This document shows, piece by piece, positions 11,109-22,549 of a DNA stretch of 64,000 nucleotides. How positions within the stretch are numbered: position 1 is the stretch's first letter; each line of letters begins with the position of its first letter. The notes beneath the pieces were generated by a model. The model did no database searches and was not told the DNA's origin. It worked only from the letters and a program-made list of their open reading frames with translations. Origin of the DNA: Dactylonectria macrodidyma (lineage: Eukaryota; Ascomycota; Sordariomycetes; Hypocreales; Nectriaceae); assembly GCA_020744425.1 (NCBI GenBank), contig JAGMUV010000056.1, positions 91,852 to 155,851 on the forward strand. The letters are read 5' to 3'. Both the position numbers and the translations under genes were made by a program.

Positions 11109-11782
11109 TCAAGATGTGTTTTCCTGGCTCGCCTCTACTCGCTTCCTGTTCTGCTCCTCCAAAAGTCCCAGTTGTTCCCGGAAGAGCTGGAGCGCCTTTT
11201 GTATCCCTGGTGTAACCGGCCGCCCCGACGCAGTTCTCGAGGTGTTGCCATCCCTTTTCGACCCCTTTGACTGTTTCTTTTGGATCTTTCCTGACTTTTG
11301 AGGCTCCTTGGCAGATTGAGTTGACTTTCTCGCATTGCGCCTTCCCCGAGGCTTCTGAGTTGGGCTGGTGCCACGACCAGGCCCTCGAAGGGACTCGAAT
11401 TGGAGAGCTGAAGGAAAATCTTCATAACTCGTGGGGCTGTTCATTTCAGTTAGAGTCTCAGGGTCTTCACCGTTTGGAAAGAACTCAGACCCCCATCCTT
11501 TCTCGCTAGAACAGTCACCCCTAGGAGACTGATGGTGACAGGTATTGCCCTGAGCATGAACGACATGGCCTGCACTTTCGGTCAGAAGCGTTCTCGTAAA
11601 AGCCCAGTAGAAAACCAACCTGAACTATCTTCACCGCCAGGAACGACGGGATTTAGACCGGTGGGAGTGTTCGTCGGAAGACTAGTATTGTGCTTTTCGA
11701 GAGGCATGTGTTTCGAGGTGATTTGCTCCCTCTCAGGATGCTCGTACAGAGAAGGGCTGTCGCCCAGAATAGGCGAAGACAT
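11109..11782 (-). CDS. Hypothetical basic protein
   Basis: Two minus-strand exons (11782-11620 and 11569-11109) join through a 50-nt intron with a GTTGGT donor and GCAG acceptor; the phase matches exactly and gives 207 residues. I do not recognise the protein. It is polar and proline/serine-rich in its first half. It then has a strongly basic stretch (KSGKIQKKQSKGSKR) and ends in a short helix rich in Q, L and E (LQLFREQLGLLEEQNRKR) that could form a coiled coil. The basic part would suit a nuclear or nucleic-acid-binding location, but this is a guess. The donor is weak, so the gene model is uncertain. Confidence 0.45.
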
Positions 11783-13069
11783 TTGTAAGTATAAAACCCA
11801 GAAGATGAAGTCTAGGAGACGGTAGGGTGGGAGGATTTAGAAGAAATGGGGAGACACCGTGAATTTGTGTTCTCCTGGGTCGAGCTAAGCCCAGGAACAA
11901 AGCCCCCGAGTCAAGCAGGGCAGCCTGCACGAAGCCGGTGTGTCACACATGTGATGGCGTGAACCCGGAAGGAGGTTGCTTTAGCCTGGCTACATAGCCA
12001 TGCCCAACCAGGCAGCATAGAGATACAAAGAGGGATATTTGCTACTTGCGGAAAGGATCATGACATGGCGATGCTACTTGATATAATGAGGTAGCCCCCG
12101 CAAGATGGTCAAGCCTCCTCGCACAGCCATTTTGTTTTGCATCCTGAGCCCGTTGATGACGACATCTTCACCACTTCAGGGGCTGCTGTATCCAAGCCGG
12201 TCTGACATCCCTGGGCGTAGGTTAGTATCCGCATCTATCACCGACCCCTGAGTCGGCTAACCAGCTGAAAGATTCTTCACCCCCCATGATTCCTACCACA
12301 CCTCTGATTCCTATCACACCTCGCTTGGATGACCATGTCGGCGTTGCCCTGAACCGTAGGTCTCTCCGTGGTGTTGGTCTGCCAGATCGGCACGACAAGG
12401 GCAGGTTTTGCGATCATTGATCTATGCCTCAGCTCTGGCGGCCTCCTTTAACCATTCTGCCTGTCAAGGGTGGGAGCAGCTGATAGTAAGATACACTCTC
12501 TACTCCACACCTCCCCAGCATGCAGTGTAGACCAACACCCCCATGGACAGATAACACGAGTGCTCTGCAAGGTAAAAGGGGCTTGGACCCCAACCTTCCA
12601 GAGTTTATGGAAGAATAGGGGCAATGATTTCTTGGGAACTTTCCCTGTTCCCTCGGCAAGCTCTTAGAGCAAAGTCCGAAGCGGCAGCTGTTGCATGCCC
12701 CAGCTAACAGACACCGCAGCACCACCTCGGAGAAGTGGCCCATAACGATCGTACGCCATTGTGCGACTAACGGGTCCTCATGTAAGACCTTGTTGCAGGC
12801 TTTTGGATCCGCTGAGGGCTGAGTCCGGCCAGACTGCCCGAATGTTCCCCAAAACTATACGAGAAGTCTCGTCGCTGAAACCTGCTTCGTCAGCGGCAAA
12901 AACTCTCTTTGTAATCCTGAGATGGGCGAGACATTTTCGGGACATAATGCGAAGGCACAGTCACCTTGGGAATAGCTTTGGTCTGGGTTATACTTTAATA
13001 GAAATGAAGAAGTTGAATGCAGTTTAGAGATATGTCCATACATAGCCGATTTGTAGTAATATATTCATA
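11783..13069. other. Intergenic, no gene seen
   Basis: No supported coding region. A motif at about 12807-12848 (GGATCCGCTGAGGGCTGAGT and following bases) has a diverged direct copy at about 14731-14772. Confidence 0.35.
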
Positions 13070-14480
13070 TTATATCTCCTCTCCTCTATGCTGACGGCGG
13101 ATTAGTCCAGCCTGATAAATTGCCCACACGCAAGCTATATTAAACTCCTTATTATATGTATCCAATTCATCTTGTGACAAAGAAACCATCTCCTCCACCG
13201 ATAGCATGTTAATGTCACCGTCAGAGTCTAGGAATCTCCATGAAAACTTCCCGATCACTCCAGTGACGGCTTCGTTCATGTCTAGTTTATCTATGCAAAT
13301 AGTTAACCTAGCTCAGTGTCTATTGCGGAGAGCACACAAACTTGTCCGTGCCATTTTGGGTGGAGGCTGGCGTTTCCTTGTCACAGCGCGGGATCGCGAT
13401 CTTCGTAGAGCCTGGATGGTCTCGGCATTCGACTAAGCCTCACTCGCTTTCCACGTCGGCGTCCTAATTCGTTTTGAAACTCTAACAGAGATGCTGGTCG
13501 GCTGTCTTGAGCTTGCAGATGCAGGATCCAGTTGCGGTTGATGGAGTTGCGATTCTGACCGCATCTCTGTGAATTCCACCACTGATCCAACTTCTCTCTC
13601 TTGAGGATGATCCATAATATCTAGACTTCAGTTTAGTAAAGTCCTATCCGAGTCCATTTAACACTTACCTTTCTATCGGCTGTCGGATCACTTGCCAACT
13701 CAATATAATTCTCCGTAATGTTAAAGGTACCCGACAGATCTTGAGGGGAACTCGGCGATAGCTGGGTGGAGGTTTGTAGACAAGGGACAATGGGGTACCA
13801 AGAAATGGAGTTTGAGGTTAAGAGATGGGGAAAAGGAGAAGGTACAAGTGTCCATTTAAGTAATCTAACGGAGAACTTTACGCTGGAAATCCCGTAGCCA
13901 CTGTGTCGAGAAGGTTCGAATGTTGATTCACCCACCTCTACATCCCCTAAATGAAGAGGAAGCCAACAGTTAGGCCTCCCACCAACCCAATATCCACCGA
14001 CTCTCCTTCCATCACATTCAATACACCCCTGACCCCAACCTCTAGTATTCGTTCTCTTACTGAGAGGCCCTCTATTATTGGTAGCGACAGGGCTAATTGT
14101 CACCGACCGGCGCATCCTGAGACAGACTCCTCCTCAAAATGCACCTCATGTATGCACGGATCAAACCCACACCGTAGAGTTCTCGGGGCTGTGTACCACC
14201 CTTGGATCCTAAGCAAGGGTTTAGTTGACTAGAATCATCTTCTTCGGCTTTCGACATAGTTCCTGGAGGTACTTGGCTGGTGAAGAGGTGGTCTCGATGG
14301 CTGAGCCGTTGATGTGAGCTGAGAACGAGACCCATACCCCCTTGATTCTTCTGAGTGCCACCCCTCGCTTGGCATGATCATGCCAGTGTTCTCAGTCTCT
14401 CCATGACGTGATCTGACTGACGTGTTGAGGCATAATTCCTCATTCTCAAGTCTGCCTTGCCTATACTTGTGCAGGTACAT
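13070..14480 (-). pseudogene. Decayed hypothetical gene
   Basis: Several minus-strand frames look like parts of one gene. The 5' parts (14480-14235 and 14335-14093) are polar and Ser-rich. A middle part ends in the segment GTFNITENYIELASDPTADR, followed at 13668 by a good GTAAGT donor. The 3' part, 13615-13070, stays in one frame but is broken by a TAG and a TGA and contains MLSVEEMVSLSQDELDTYNK. The splice after 13668 does not restore frame by any acceptor I could find, so at least one indel is present. No family is recognised. The stops fit CAG-to-TAG and CGA-to-TGA changes. Confidence 0.35.
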
Positions 14481-15218
14481 CGAGTGATACCAGCTCTAGA
14501 CAATAAGTTAAGCACATATGGGGGTATGGGATCCAGCTGTTGAGTAGCATGACTCCCTGAAGTTTCCCTATGCAGGAGGTGGCCCTTTCCCCTCGACATA
14601 CTCATAGTAGCCACTCTGCAATGTCTTAGCCAATATCTACCATGGAACTACCCCGGAGGAGTGTTCTATGACGATCTTAGCAGCCATATGTAACTAACAA
14701 GTGATCATACACGGATTATTAAAGGACTATGGATCGGCTGACGGCTGAGTTCTGCCTGACTGTCCGAATGCTCTACGAAAAGGTCACATACCTGGTGTGT
14801 GATTCCTTGATGATCTTCCCCCAATGCTGAATCTCGTCATAGATGGTGATACCGGTAACGACTTACATGGTTAATGGTCCTCTTTAACCTTGACGCGAGA
14901 GGGGTCTGTCTGGTGGAATGAGCGTGACAACGGTGCATGGACGAGAACTACCTAACGATACACCACGAGACTACAGAACTTGGTAACAGGGGCTATTGAC
15001 CTTAGTAAATGCCGCAAGATCACATCTCCACCACTCTGCATTACGATACACCTCCCATACAAAGATCAACGAAACCTAGATATAGGCTTAAGGGGGGCGT
15101 TGCTGAAAATAGAAGGACATGCAGCCAGTTTGATCTCTATTTATACCTCTGGTATCTCCCAAATGTTCTATCGTGACTGAACAATGGCTGTATTATTATA
15201 ACCTTAACTTTTATCACG
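14481..15218. other. Intergenic, no gene seen
   Basis: Only short frames. It holds the second copy of the 40-bp direct repeat at about 14731-14772. Confidence 0.3.
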
Positions 15219-15998
15219 ATGAGTCTCACACATTTTGTATCGACCGCGTTGACCACAGCATTCGTCCTCAATGCCGTAGCGAATTTATCAACATCTATCA
15301 AGGTCATCCTGCGATATCGAAACACTCAACGGAGCCGTCGAGGGACAGGCTCAGTTTCCGTGATCCATACATCTTTATCTACAAGATACCCTCGTGCATT
15401 CACGGCGGTAGTGATAACGCATTGCCTGATTGCTACCAGTTCCGCACTTGCATTCGCAGTTCTGATACAAGAACGTGGAGATCCCTGGTCAACATACCTG
15501 AGCTCTTCCATCATCGTTCCAAGCATGACTAGAGAAGTAAGTGCATACCCTGGCTCGGGATCAATTCTAACGATCGAAAGAGCTTGTGTGTCGGCGGCTC
15601 TTAGAGCGCAGGACAGTGTGCATTTGCTCCGTGGCCCCTAGCATTTCTCCCAGCAACCACTGGGGTGCCATTTATCATCAGCACCATCCTAACTTCCCAA
15701 AGCTCAGTGTTCAATGAACTCTCAGCAGACATCGGCCATTACTTTCCGGTACTAGATGGTGCTAGAATGGATGCTCATTGCATCATGCACCTCACGCCAG
15801 TTTACGAAAATCAAGACCGTCATGCTGATTGAAACGTTGGCCATGATAGCCAGTGCTATGGCTTTGAGAACGGAGTCAGCGACAAGCAGGCACTTGGTAC
15901 GTACTGAGCTTCCAGGCGAGACTAAACTTACACTGGTAGATTCTTTCGAATGTTTTTGGAGCCCAAGACTTTCTCGTCTGCCTCATACCTGTCATTGA
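15219..15998 (+). pseudogene. Small membrane protein relic
   Basis: The first frame starts MSLTHFVSTALTTAFVLNAV, a hydrophobic N-terminus, and has a second hydrophobic segment (ITHCLIATSSALAFAVLI), so a membrane protein with at least two spans is likely. At 15538 a GTAAGT follows MTRE, and an acceptor after CTAACGATCGAAAG is plausible. Later stretches (TTGVPFIISTILTSQSSVF and IETLAMIASAMALR) are again hydrophobic but sit in other frames with stops between. I read this as a decayed gene of unknown family. Confidence 0.35.
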
Positions 15999-17242
15999 AA
16001 AGTTATGGACGAAGAGTTTCAGACGGGGGCCCACCTTCGCCCTGCTACCACGACTTCTGCGAACGCCGAGACCTAGAGCATCTTCGCCAGGGGGATCAAG
16101 CCAGATCCAGCTTCGGGACATCACCGTTACAAGCAGGGATGGCTGAGATGCATTATCTCGTGGTCTGCTCCAGGAAGGATACAAGAAGAGTCCTAGTCTG
16201 GAGTTCAGAATTGACTCAGACCGTCTGCTGGACCGGCACAGGTGAACTCCGAGTTTCCCGAACATGTGGGTTCAAATCGCATAGCTCATGTTGTTCCTAG
16301 CCAGAGCTCTAGCTTACAGTCAGATGAAGACACGGAGATATCATCTCAGGGGCGACGCGGTCGGTGGGGTTAGTTGATGTCGATGTTGGTGCATAGGAGT
16401 GAGCATAGGTCCCGTAGGGGCGCACATTCGCTACGAGGCTCGCGGCGAGGATGGTATTGGTGAGCTTCGTGGGCGAGATTAGCGGGAGTATAGATTCTCA
16501 GATTCCGCGGGGTGTTCGTGCCGATATCTTTGACAAATACACCTCATTCTGGGTGAAAAGTGTGTCGTACCAAGTCCGGGAAAGTGCAATATGTACAGCA
16601 CCATCCCTGCTCTGGCCTCAAGTTCCATGACGTTGGAAGACCTAATCTGGTCCCTCCATCCTGGTCACTTCATTAATGAGTCCATCCAGAATACGATTCT
16701 GAAATAAAAAGCGGCCAGCAGAAACTATCGACAAAACCTCGCTTGGGAAATTTTGCTGGCAGGGTCCATGCAAGGACCTCGAAAAAATCCCAGCTTGGGA
16801 GTATGTAAGTTAGTGAAATCGCTAGTCATTTTAGGACACTTGACAATGAGGCGAAAAGCTGGACTAGGTATTTTCTTGTGTGACGGTGTAAATTGGACCT
16901 CGGCATGCCCTGTATTCTCTTTTCTGACGGCGGACTAAAACGGCCCTCGGCCTACCTGTCTAAAGCAGCTCCCGTGCTGAGTGCGATTTGCGACCAATCA
17001 ATCCGTTCTGTGACGGGAGCGTCTGGAGTGCTGGACCCAGGGTGGGGTCGATACGTAACTAGGACGCACGGGGCAGGCCACAGGGACTATCAACGCGTCT
17101 ACGCGCCTGCCCGCTTTCTCTCTTTCCTCTTCATGGTAGTATTCTCGCAATACAGTGGCATTACCTCTTGAGTTGATCTCATCTGGCCCGTGACAAATAT
17201 CCTGTCTTAGTCATCGGATGTGAGATTGGCCAAGAAACCCCT
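15999..17242. other. Intergenic, no gene seen
   Basis: Many short overlapping frames without domain signatures; nothing else supported. Confidence 0.35.
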
Positions 17243-19384
17243 CATCCTTTTGAGTAGCATAAGCCTCCACCTCCCCCTCAGACAGGGGGGTCTAGCCAAC
17301 CAAAGAGCGTCAAATCAAAGGTACATCGATTCCTTCCTATTCTGGGTGGTGCCAGAGGTACCAGCAATTCCCCTCTCTACATAAAGCTACATTACACTCC
17401 TGACAACGCCATCGTGACTGCGGCGCCCTTCGGCTGTTCCCACTTACAGCAGACAACGGAGCCTTCCTTTTGCGCTTACGTGTCCGACCCATTTGACAGC
17501 CCTTATAAGCAAGGCATTCTGATTTCCCTTTGCGGACTAGATTATGCTGTGAGATAGGCGTAAATTCGTCTCCCGTTCGAAACCTCTTCCGAGACTTCCG
17601 TCTCTGAGGCATAGGTCTTGATGAGGCTGTAGACAAGCTGCTGCCGCCATTCAAACTGACTGTCCCATTAGCTTCCATTGTGGCTGGCCTCTTTTCTGTA
17701 AAAGGAAGCTATTCACAAGGGCTATTTCTAGCAAAAAGTCCCAAGCTAGGGCTTTCCAACCGCCCCTACGGATACGGCGGTTAGGGCTCCAATAAGACCG
17801 TAGCTGGTCACCGCGGTCTACAGCGTTCATCTCGTCATTGTAGGTAGCAGCGATAGATGGGATAGAAATCTCTTTCACCTGGCTACCAGCAAAAAAACGC
17901 TGTATTGGCCGTGCTCGAATTTTGTCTGTTGTCGGCTTCTTCCGTAGGCGGACGCTTCTTTCATCGCCGGAAAACACAGTTGATAAGAATAGCACGAGAG
18001 CGTTGTCTTTCCATGCGATCTGATTGACCTAGCAGAAGACAAATTAGTAAGGGAAATATAGCTAACTGTGTCCTAGTGACTGACCCTATTATCTACCGTA
18101 GGGACAGCCTTAAGGATATTAAATTCGAGGCTGCCGTCAGCTGTGTTATCCTTCTCTTTCAGCTTGACTAGGGATGTGTGTAAGCCACAGTTACAGCGGG
18201 CTGTGCCTGTGGCTCCGTGACCTAGCTGACGGAGCTGGCGAAAGAGGTCATTAGAAGAGAATAGGTTATCGAGAAAGACGTGATATGTGGATTCCGGCAG
18301 CAGATTTACTAGGGCAACAACCACGGCTTGGGTTGGGTTCAGATAGGCTGTCTTCCTCTCTCGTATCTGCCGCCGGCTTCGCCGTAGCTGTGTTCCTTGC
18401 CGCAGCCGTCGAGCCGGCCGGACCCCTACGGGCCCGAACTTCCGGCCCGGCCTATGCCAAATCCACCGCAAAAAATAGCCCCTTTGGGCCACAGCCCACA
18501 TTTTGAAGCCCGTTGGTATCGGTTTATTAGGGACATGTGTTGTCTCATGAGACCGGCCGAGGAAGCGGACCATACACTCATCCACAGCGATTGATGTGCC
18601 CGGGATGTAGAAAACGGTAGACATATGCTGTATGTGGTCAGACCAGGCGTTAACCCGGCCGAAGATCCTGCCGTAGAAGGTCACATCGGGGTTCGTATCA
18701 ATAGTTGCGTGGTCAAAGAGACGGAGATGCCGTGATATTAGCTGAAAACGCCGTAAAGGCATCCATTTGATGATTGGATGCGTAGCACATATCTTCCCTG
18801 GCCCAGAAGCCTTCCAATAGTCCTTCATCTTCGGTTCCTTATGAATTCGCATATATATCAAGATTGCAATCCATATGTAGATTTCTGGGGAAGAGATTGG
18901 CGTCCATTCAAGCAGTCGTGACTGCGGCTTTAACCTGCGGCTTCCGGCCTCGTGCTACTGCAATAGGTAACTAACCCAGCTATTAGTATAGCCGACCCAG
19001 CTTTCTACTAGGAAAATAGGTAGGAATTCCTGGAATAGCAATAGCGGCTCTTGGGGCAAAGCTGTGATCGTAGGGGCCCGGCTTGGACCTAGGTCCATCG
19101 GCTCAAAGTTGTAGCCGCGGTCCGGAACCGGCTTTTCTATTGGCCGGCAGGTGTTATCAGCAGCTTGCTCGCGGCGGCTATTATTAACACGAATAAAGCG
19201 ATTATCATCATAGGCGTTGACTGCCTCGCTGCTGTTGAGAATCCATGGGAATGTAAAGAACGTGTTGTATGACGAAATGTGTGGTGTTGATTCTGACCCC
19301 GTGGTCACTCCTTGTACCTTAGCTATCGCAAGGGTGATATGGGGCTAGCCAAGGGGGTGGAGGCTTATGCCACTCAAAGGGATA
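17243..19384 (-). mobile_element. PiggyBac-type DNA transposon, inactive
   Basis: The ends carry imperfect inverted repeats of about 28 bp: 17243-17272 and 19355-19384 share the core GCATAAGCCTCCACC with an outer TTTGAGT block. Between them lies a minus-strand piggyBac transposase. PiggyBac normally inserts at TTAA, but I see no intact TTAA duplication flanking these repeats, so the true termini may lie slightly outside or have mutated. At about 2.1 kb the length suits a single-gene element. Confidence 0.8.
17337..19308 (-). pseudogene. PiggyBac transposase (DDE_Tnp_1_7)
   Basis: The minus-strand frame runs from 19308, is cut by a TAG at 18957-18955, and continues in the same frame to 18073. 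It contains the landmark IAVDECMVRFLGRS, an early conserved region with a catalytic Asp, and YHVFLDNLFSS. A GTCAGT donor near 18088 and a TGCTAG acceptor join to 17995-17651 (DEMNAVDRGDQLRSYW). A frameshift near 17651-17678 then leads to the C-terminal cysteine-rich finger (RWRCQECNVALCREGNCW), typical of piggyBac. The element is nearly full length but has at least one stop and one frameshift, so it should not make an active transposase. The TAG lies next to CAG codons, consistent with CAG-to-TAG change. Confidence 0.88.
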
Positions 19385-20115
19385 GGAAAAGAGGGGGCCG
19401 GAGGATCCTAGACACACATCAATACAATCATCGTCTTTGGGCTCCACTGGATTAGTCCCTATCATCCTGATCATCCTAGCCGTATTGGATCCATCAGGAT
19501 GTACAGGGACTCAGAGCGGGGACTTGACGCAAGCAAGAACATACACACACCCAATCAGATGCCACACACGATAAGAGCTCGTGACACTGGGGCTACGCTC
19601 TCACACTACTTCTCTTCACAATCACTCATTTGTAAATAGCTTCACTGATGAGATTTCGTAGTTGATAATGGATGAAATGCCAGTATTCTAACGATATTAT
19701 GATGCTCACATGATCGCCTGGCATAGAAATCCATGGAAGGCGTTGGAAGGAGCGCACGGCCACGGAAAGTTAAGGACAGGTGTCCTGTCCGCGTTGGTTG
19801 AGAGCGATCGTTGAAGCGGCAAGGCAGACACATCCCTTGCAAGCATTTGAATCCTTCAACACTATCCCCTGAAAGGCAATAGCCGAGACGAAAATCATAC
19901 CACCTGTCAGCGCTTGGAATTCAGCAGACTCGAGACATTTCTGCAATCACAACACATAATAAGTAAATGGTCCGCGTAACACTTATTAGGCACCAATTTA
20001 ATCCTCGAATTTCTGAGAATATTTAACATCAGCTGTCTCTGGTTCATCACCCTTATTACTCAACACCTTCTCAAGACAAAACAACCTCAATACAAATCCC
20101 AGACCGCTTTCAACA
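19385..20115. other. Upstream region of the secreted-protein gene
   Basis: No gene. The last 120 bases before the start codon at 20116 are rich in CA and CT, as in fungal 5' leaders. Confidence 0.4.
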
Positions 20116-20562
20116 ATGCAGACCAAGGCCTTCATCACCGCTCTTCTCGCTGCGCTTCCCGCCATCCAAGCCTTCAAGTTCACAGGCCCCGATCCCTCCA
20201 AAGTCCTCAACATCAGCAAGGAGATCACCATCACTTGGAGCGGTGGCGTCCCCGATAATCTCCCACACAAGCTTGATTTCGGCTGGCATTGTGAGCCTGA
20301 CCAGCTCAATACTCTCGAATCAGATATCAGCCAAATGCGGGATGACATCTATCTGTCCGACGGCGAGTACAAGATCAAATTCGGCGACAACTTCCACCGC
20401 ATGCTTGACGAATTTGCCGACAAACTAGCTAAAGACAAGCTGTTCACTTTCCAGGCTATCTTCAATGATCGAACAGATGACCGTGTTGTTTACTGGAGCC
20501 AGAACTATACTCTTACTGGTCTGGACAAGGGAGCTAGTTCGGAGCCTGAGGTAGAGCTATAG
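20116..20562 (+). CDS. Small secreted Kre9/Knh1-like protein
   Basis: A single exon of 148 residues. Residues 1-19 form a clear signal peptide (MQTKAFITALLAALPAIQA). The mature part begins FKFTGPDPSKVLNISKEITI and then TWSGGVP, which matches the start of the Kre9/Knh1-type beta-sandwich found in fungal Ser-Thr-rich wall proteins. Here there is no Ser/Thr-rich tail or GPI signal, and there is only one cysteine. The protein is therefore probably released or loosely wall-bound; an effector-like role is possible but not shown. The start is chosen for the signal peptide. The gene stands alone between transposons and is undamaged. Confidence 0.72.
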   Translation: MQTKAFITALLAALPAIQAFKFTGPDPSKVLNISKEITITWSGGVPDNLPHKLDFGWHCEPDQLNTLESDISQMRDDIYLSDGEYKIKFGDNFHRMLDEFADKLAKDKLFTFQAIFNDRTDDRVVYWSQNYTLTGLDKGASSEPEVEL

Positions 20563-21093
20563 GGAAATGATATATTGGTCTTGAGGCTGGTGTCGACGAG
20601 TTGCAATGCCATAGGTCTTTCGCTACGATTGTTTCTTTCATAGTGGAAAGTCAGGCTTTTGCTTCTATAGAAATGAAGTAGTTAGTTTGGAAATGTCTTG
20701 ACAGGCGAATTACGAGTTATAAAAAGTCATTTGTATTAAGTTTGATTATCAAGCTATTATCAGCCCCTATGAACTACTAGGTAAATATCTATATATCAAA
20801 CTATATAAGCTCCCAACTCTTCTCTAAGTATTAGACGCTAATTGAGTAGAGGAAGTCTCAAGCCTTATGTCATTTAACTGTTACTCGTAGTGTTATCGCG
20901 AGTGTTGGTATAGTTAGCCTAGTCCTTGTCTTTGACCAAATTTACCCTATTTACAATTCTTTCGACTGCTTGAATCTTAGTGCTAACCTATTTTAGTGAG
21001 TGGTAACGGAATCGTCATTAAGAAGAAAGGAGAACTATAGCCACAGGAATAATAGGTTGCTTTTTACTATAAATAAGCCAGATTTACTTACAG
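20563..21093. other. Intergenic, AT-rich
   Basis: No gene seen. The composition turns AT-rich from about 20700 to 21090, and the N-terminal exons expected for the next NLR are not visible here. Confidence 0.4.
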
Positions 21094-22549
21094 ACTAGAT
21101 CAGCTTTTGCCACCGACGCCGGGATCCCGTAGCGCCGCTCTCTGGGGCCTAGGAGGGTCAGGGTAGGTCTCCACTCTCGGCATGCTACGGTTATCACGAA
21201 AGGGCTAATGGAGGAACGAACCAAGCAAGACACAGATCGCGCTAGACTACGCGTATCGACGATGCGACGCCGACGACGACTGCTGCGTCTTCTGGGTGCA
21301 CGCCGATAACGAAGGGACTTTTTTGGCCGATTATAAGACGATCGGCAAGAAGCTCGGGGTCGACGCGCGGCTTGACGGGTCAGACCTGCTTGATGCGGTA
21401 CGCAACGAGATCGAAGCTCGATCGAAATGGATAATGATTCTTGACAACGCGGATGACTTGAGGTTGTTCGGAGTTGGTCAACAAGCAAAAGCAGAAGAAA
21501 TGAGCGAGCATCAGAACCAGAACCTCCACAAATACGTGCCTTGCACATCACAAGGGACGGTGCTATGGACGAGTCGAGACGCGCACATTCTTGGCCCCCT
21601 TGTTAAATCTCGTCGCGGCATCAAAGTGCGGTCAATGGCGATGAACGAGGCAACAACACTTCTTGCGAGGACCCGAGATGAGCCATCGACTGCAGAAGAG
21701 GCATTGGGAGAGACAGGAGTGGATGCTCTGCTGGAAGAGCTACAACGTCTCCCGCTAGCGATCTCGCAAGCCGGGGCATATATGCGGCGCATGTCGATGA
21801 CGGCCGAGCAGTACCTGAGCCTCCTCAGACAAGGCAAGACTCGATGGGAGGTGCTGAAGGTGAGCGACGCTGACCGACATCGACGGCCCGAGGTATCGAA
21901 CAGCGTGCTTGAGACGTGGAGGGTCTCCACAGAGCGGATCCGAGCGGAGAGCGAGATGTCTTACCAGATATTGCACGTGATTGCATATGTGGACAGTCAA
22001 GACATACCGCACAAGCAAGTAGCAGAGGTGGCTCGTCGATATGATGAAGACGATGAAGACTCAACCAGGCAAGCCTCGGAGCTTGAGGACCTGGAGGCTG
22101 TCGCACGACTGAAAGAGTTTTCTTTCCTCAGCCTGCGTGAGACAGAGGATAGTGGCCGAAGGTATGAGATGCACAAGCTTGTGCAAGAGGCTATACGATA
22201 TAGGCTGAGGGTGAGAAGCTCTGCAGCGACGACCGTTGGCAAGGCATCAGGAGTAAATAACGGGCCAAAAGAGGATGAGGCATTCTACAGTGGCAGGGCG
22301 CTGCAGGTAGTGGATGACCTCTTCCCGTCATCGGAACCTGCTGCATGGGCACGATGCGAGCGCTACCTGACGCATGCCATTCGAGTAGGGGAGTGGGTGG
22401 AGGTAGGCGAGACAGAGACGGAGACAGCAAACTTACTTCAGAGAGTATCATACTTTCTGTACGAGCGATCGATGGAGAGAGAAGGAGCCGGTAGACAGTC
22501 GCGCTTGGGGTCTCCGGCGGGAGAGAGAGAGAGAGAGAGATGTATTTAA
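21094..22549 (+). pseudogene. NB-ARC NLR, both ends missing
   Basis: Exon 21094-21162 joins exon 21226-22549 through a 63-nt intron (donor GTAGGT, branch CTAAT). The join rebuilds an intact P-loop, RSAALWGLGGSGKTQ, with the intron splitting the codon just before the catalytic Lys. Walker B (WIMILDNADD), the RNBS-like VLWTSRD and the LPLAISQAGAYM motif follow, then the winged-helix region (YEMHKLVQEA). The coding frame then enters the first residues of the superstructure region (LFPSSEPAAWARCERYL), where TPR repeats should begin, and runs into a GA microsatellite and LINE sequence. The N-terminal effector domain is also missing. The NB-ARC part has no stops. Family: fungal STAND/NLR. Confidence 0.75.

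Noticed and set aside
15876..16265. 129-residue minus-strand ORF
   Set aside because: No recognisable motif and no matching flanking exon; not enough to call a gene.
21084..21930. Long minus-strand ORFs opposite the 21-kb NLR
   Set aside because: Arg/Ser-rich antisense frames of the NB-ARC coding sequence without any family signal.
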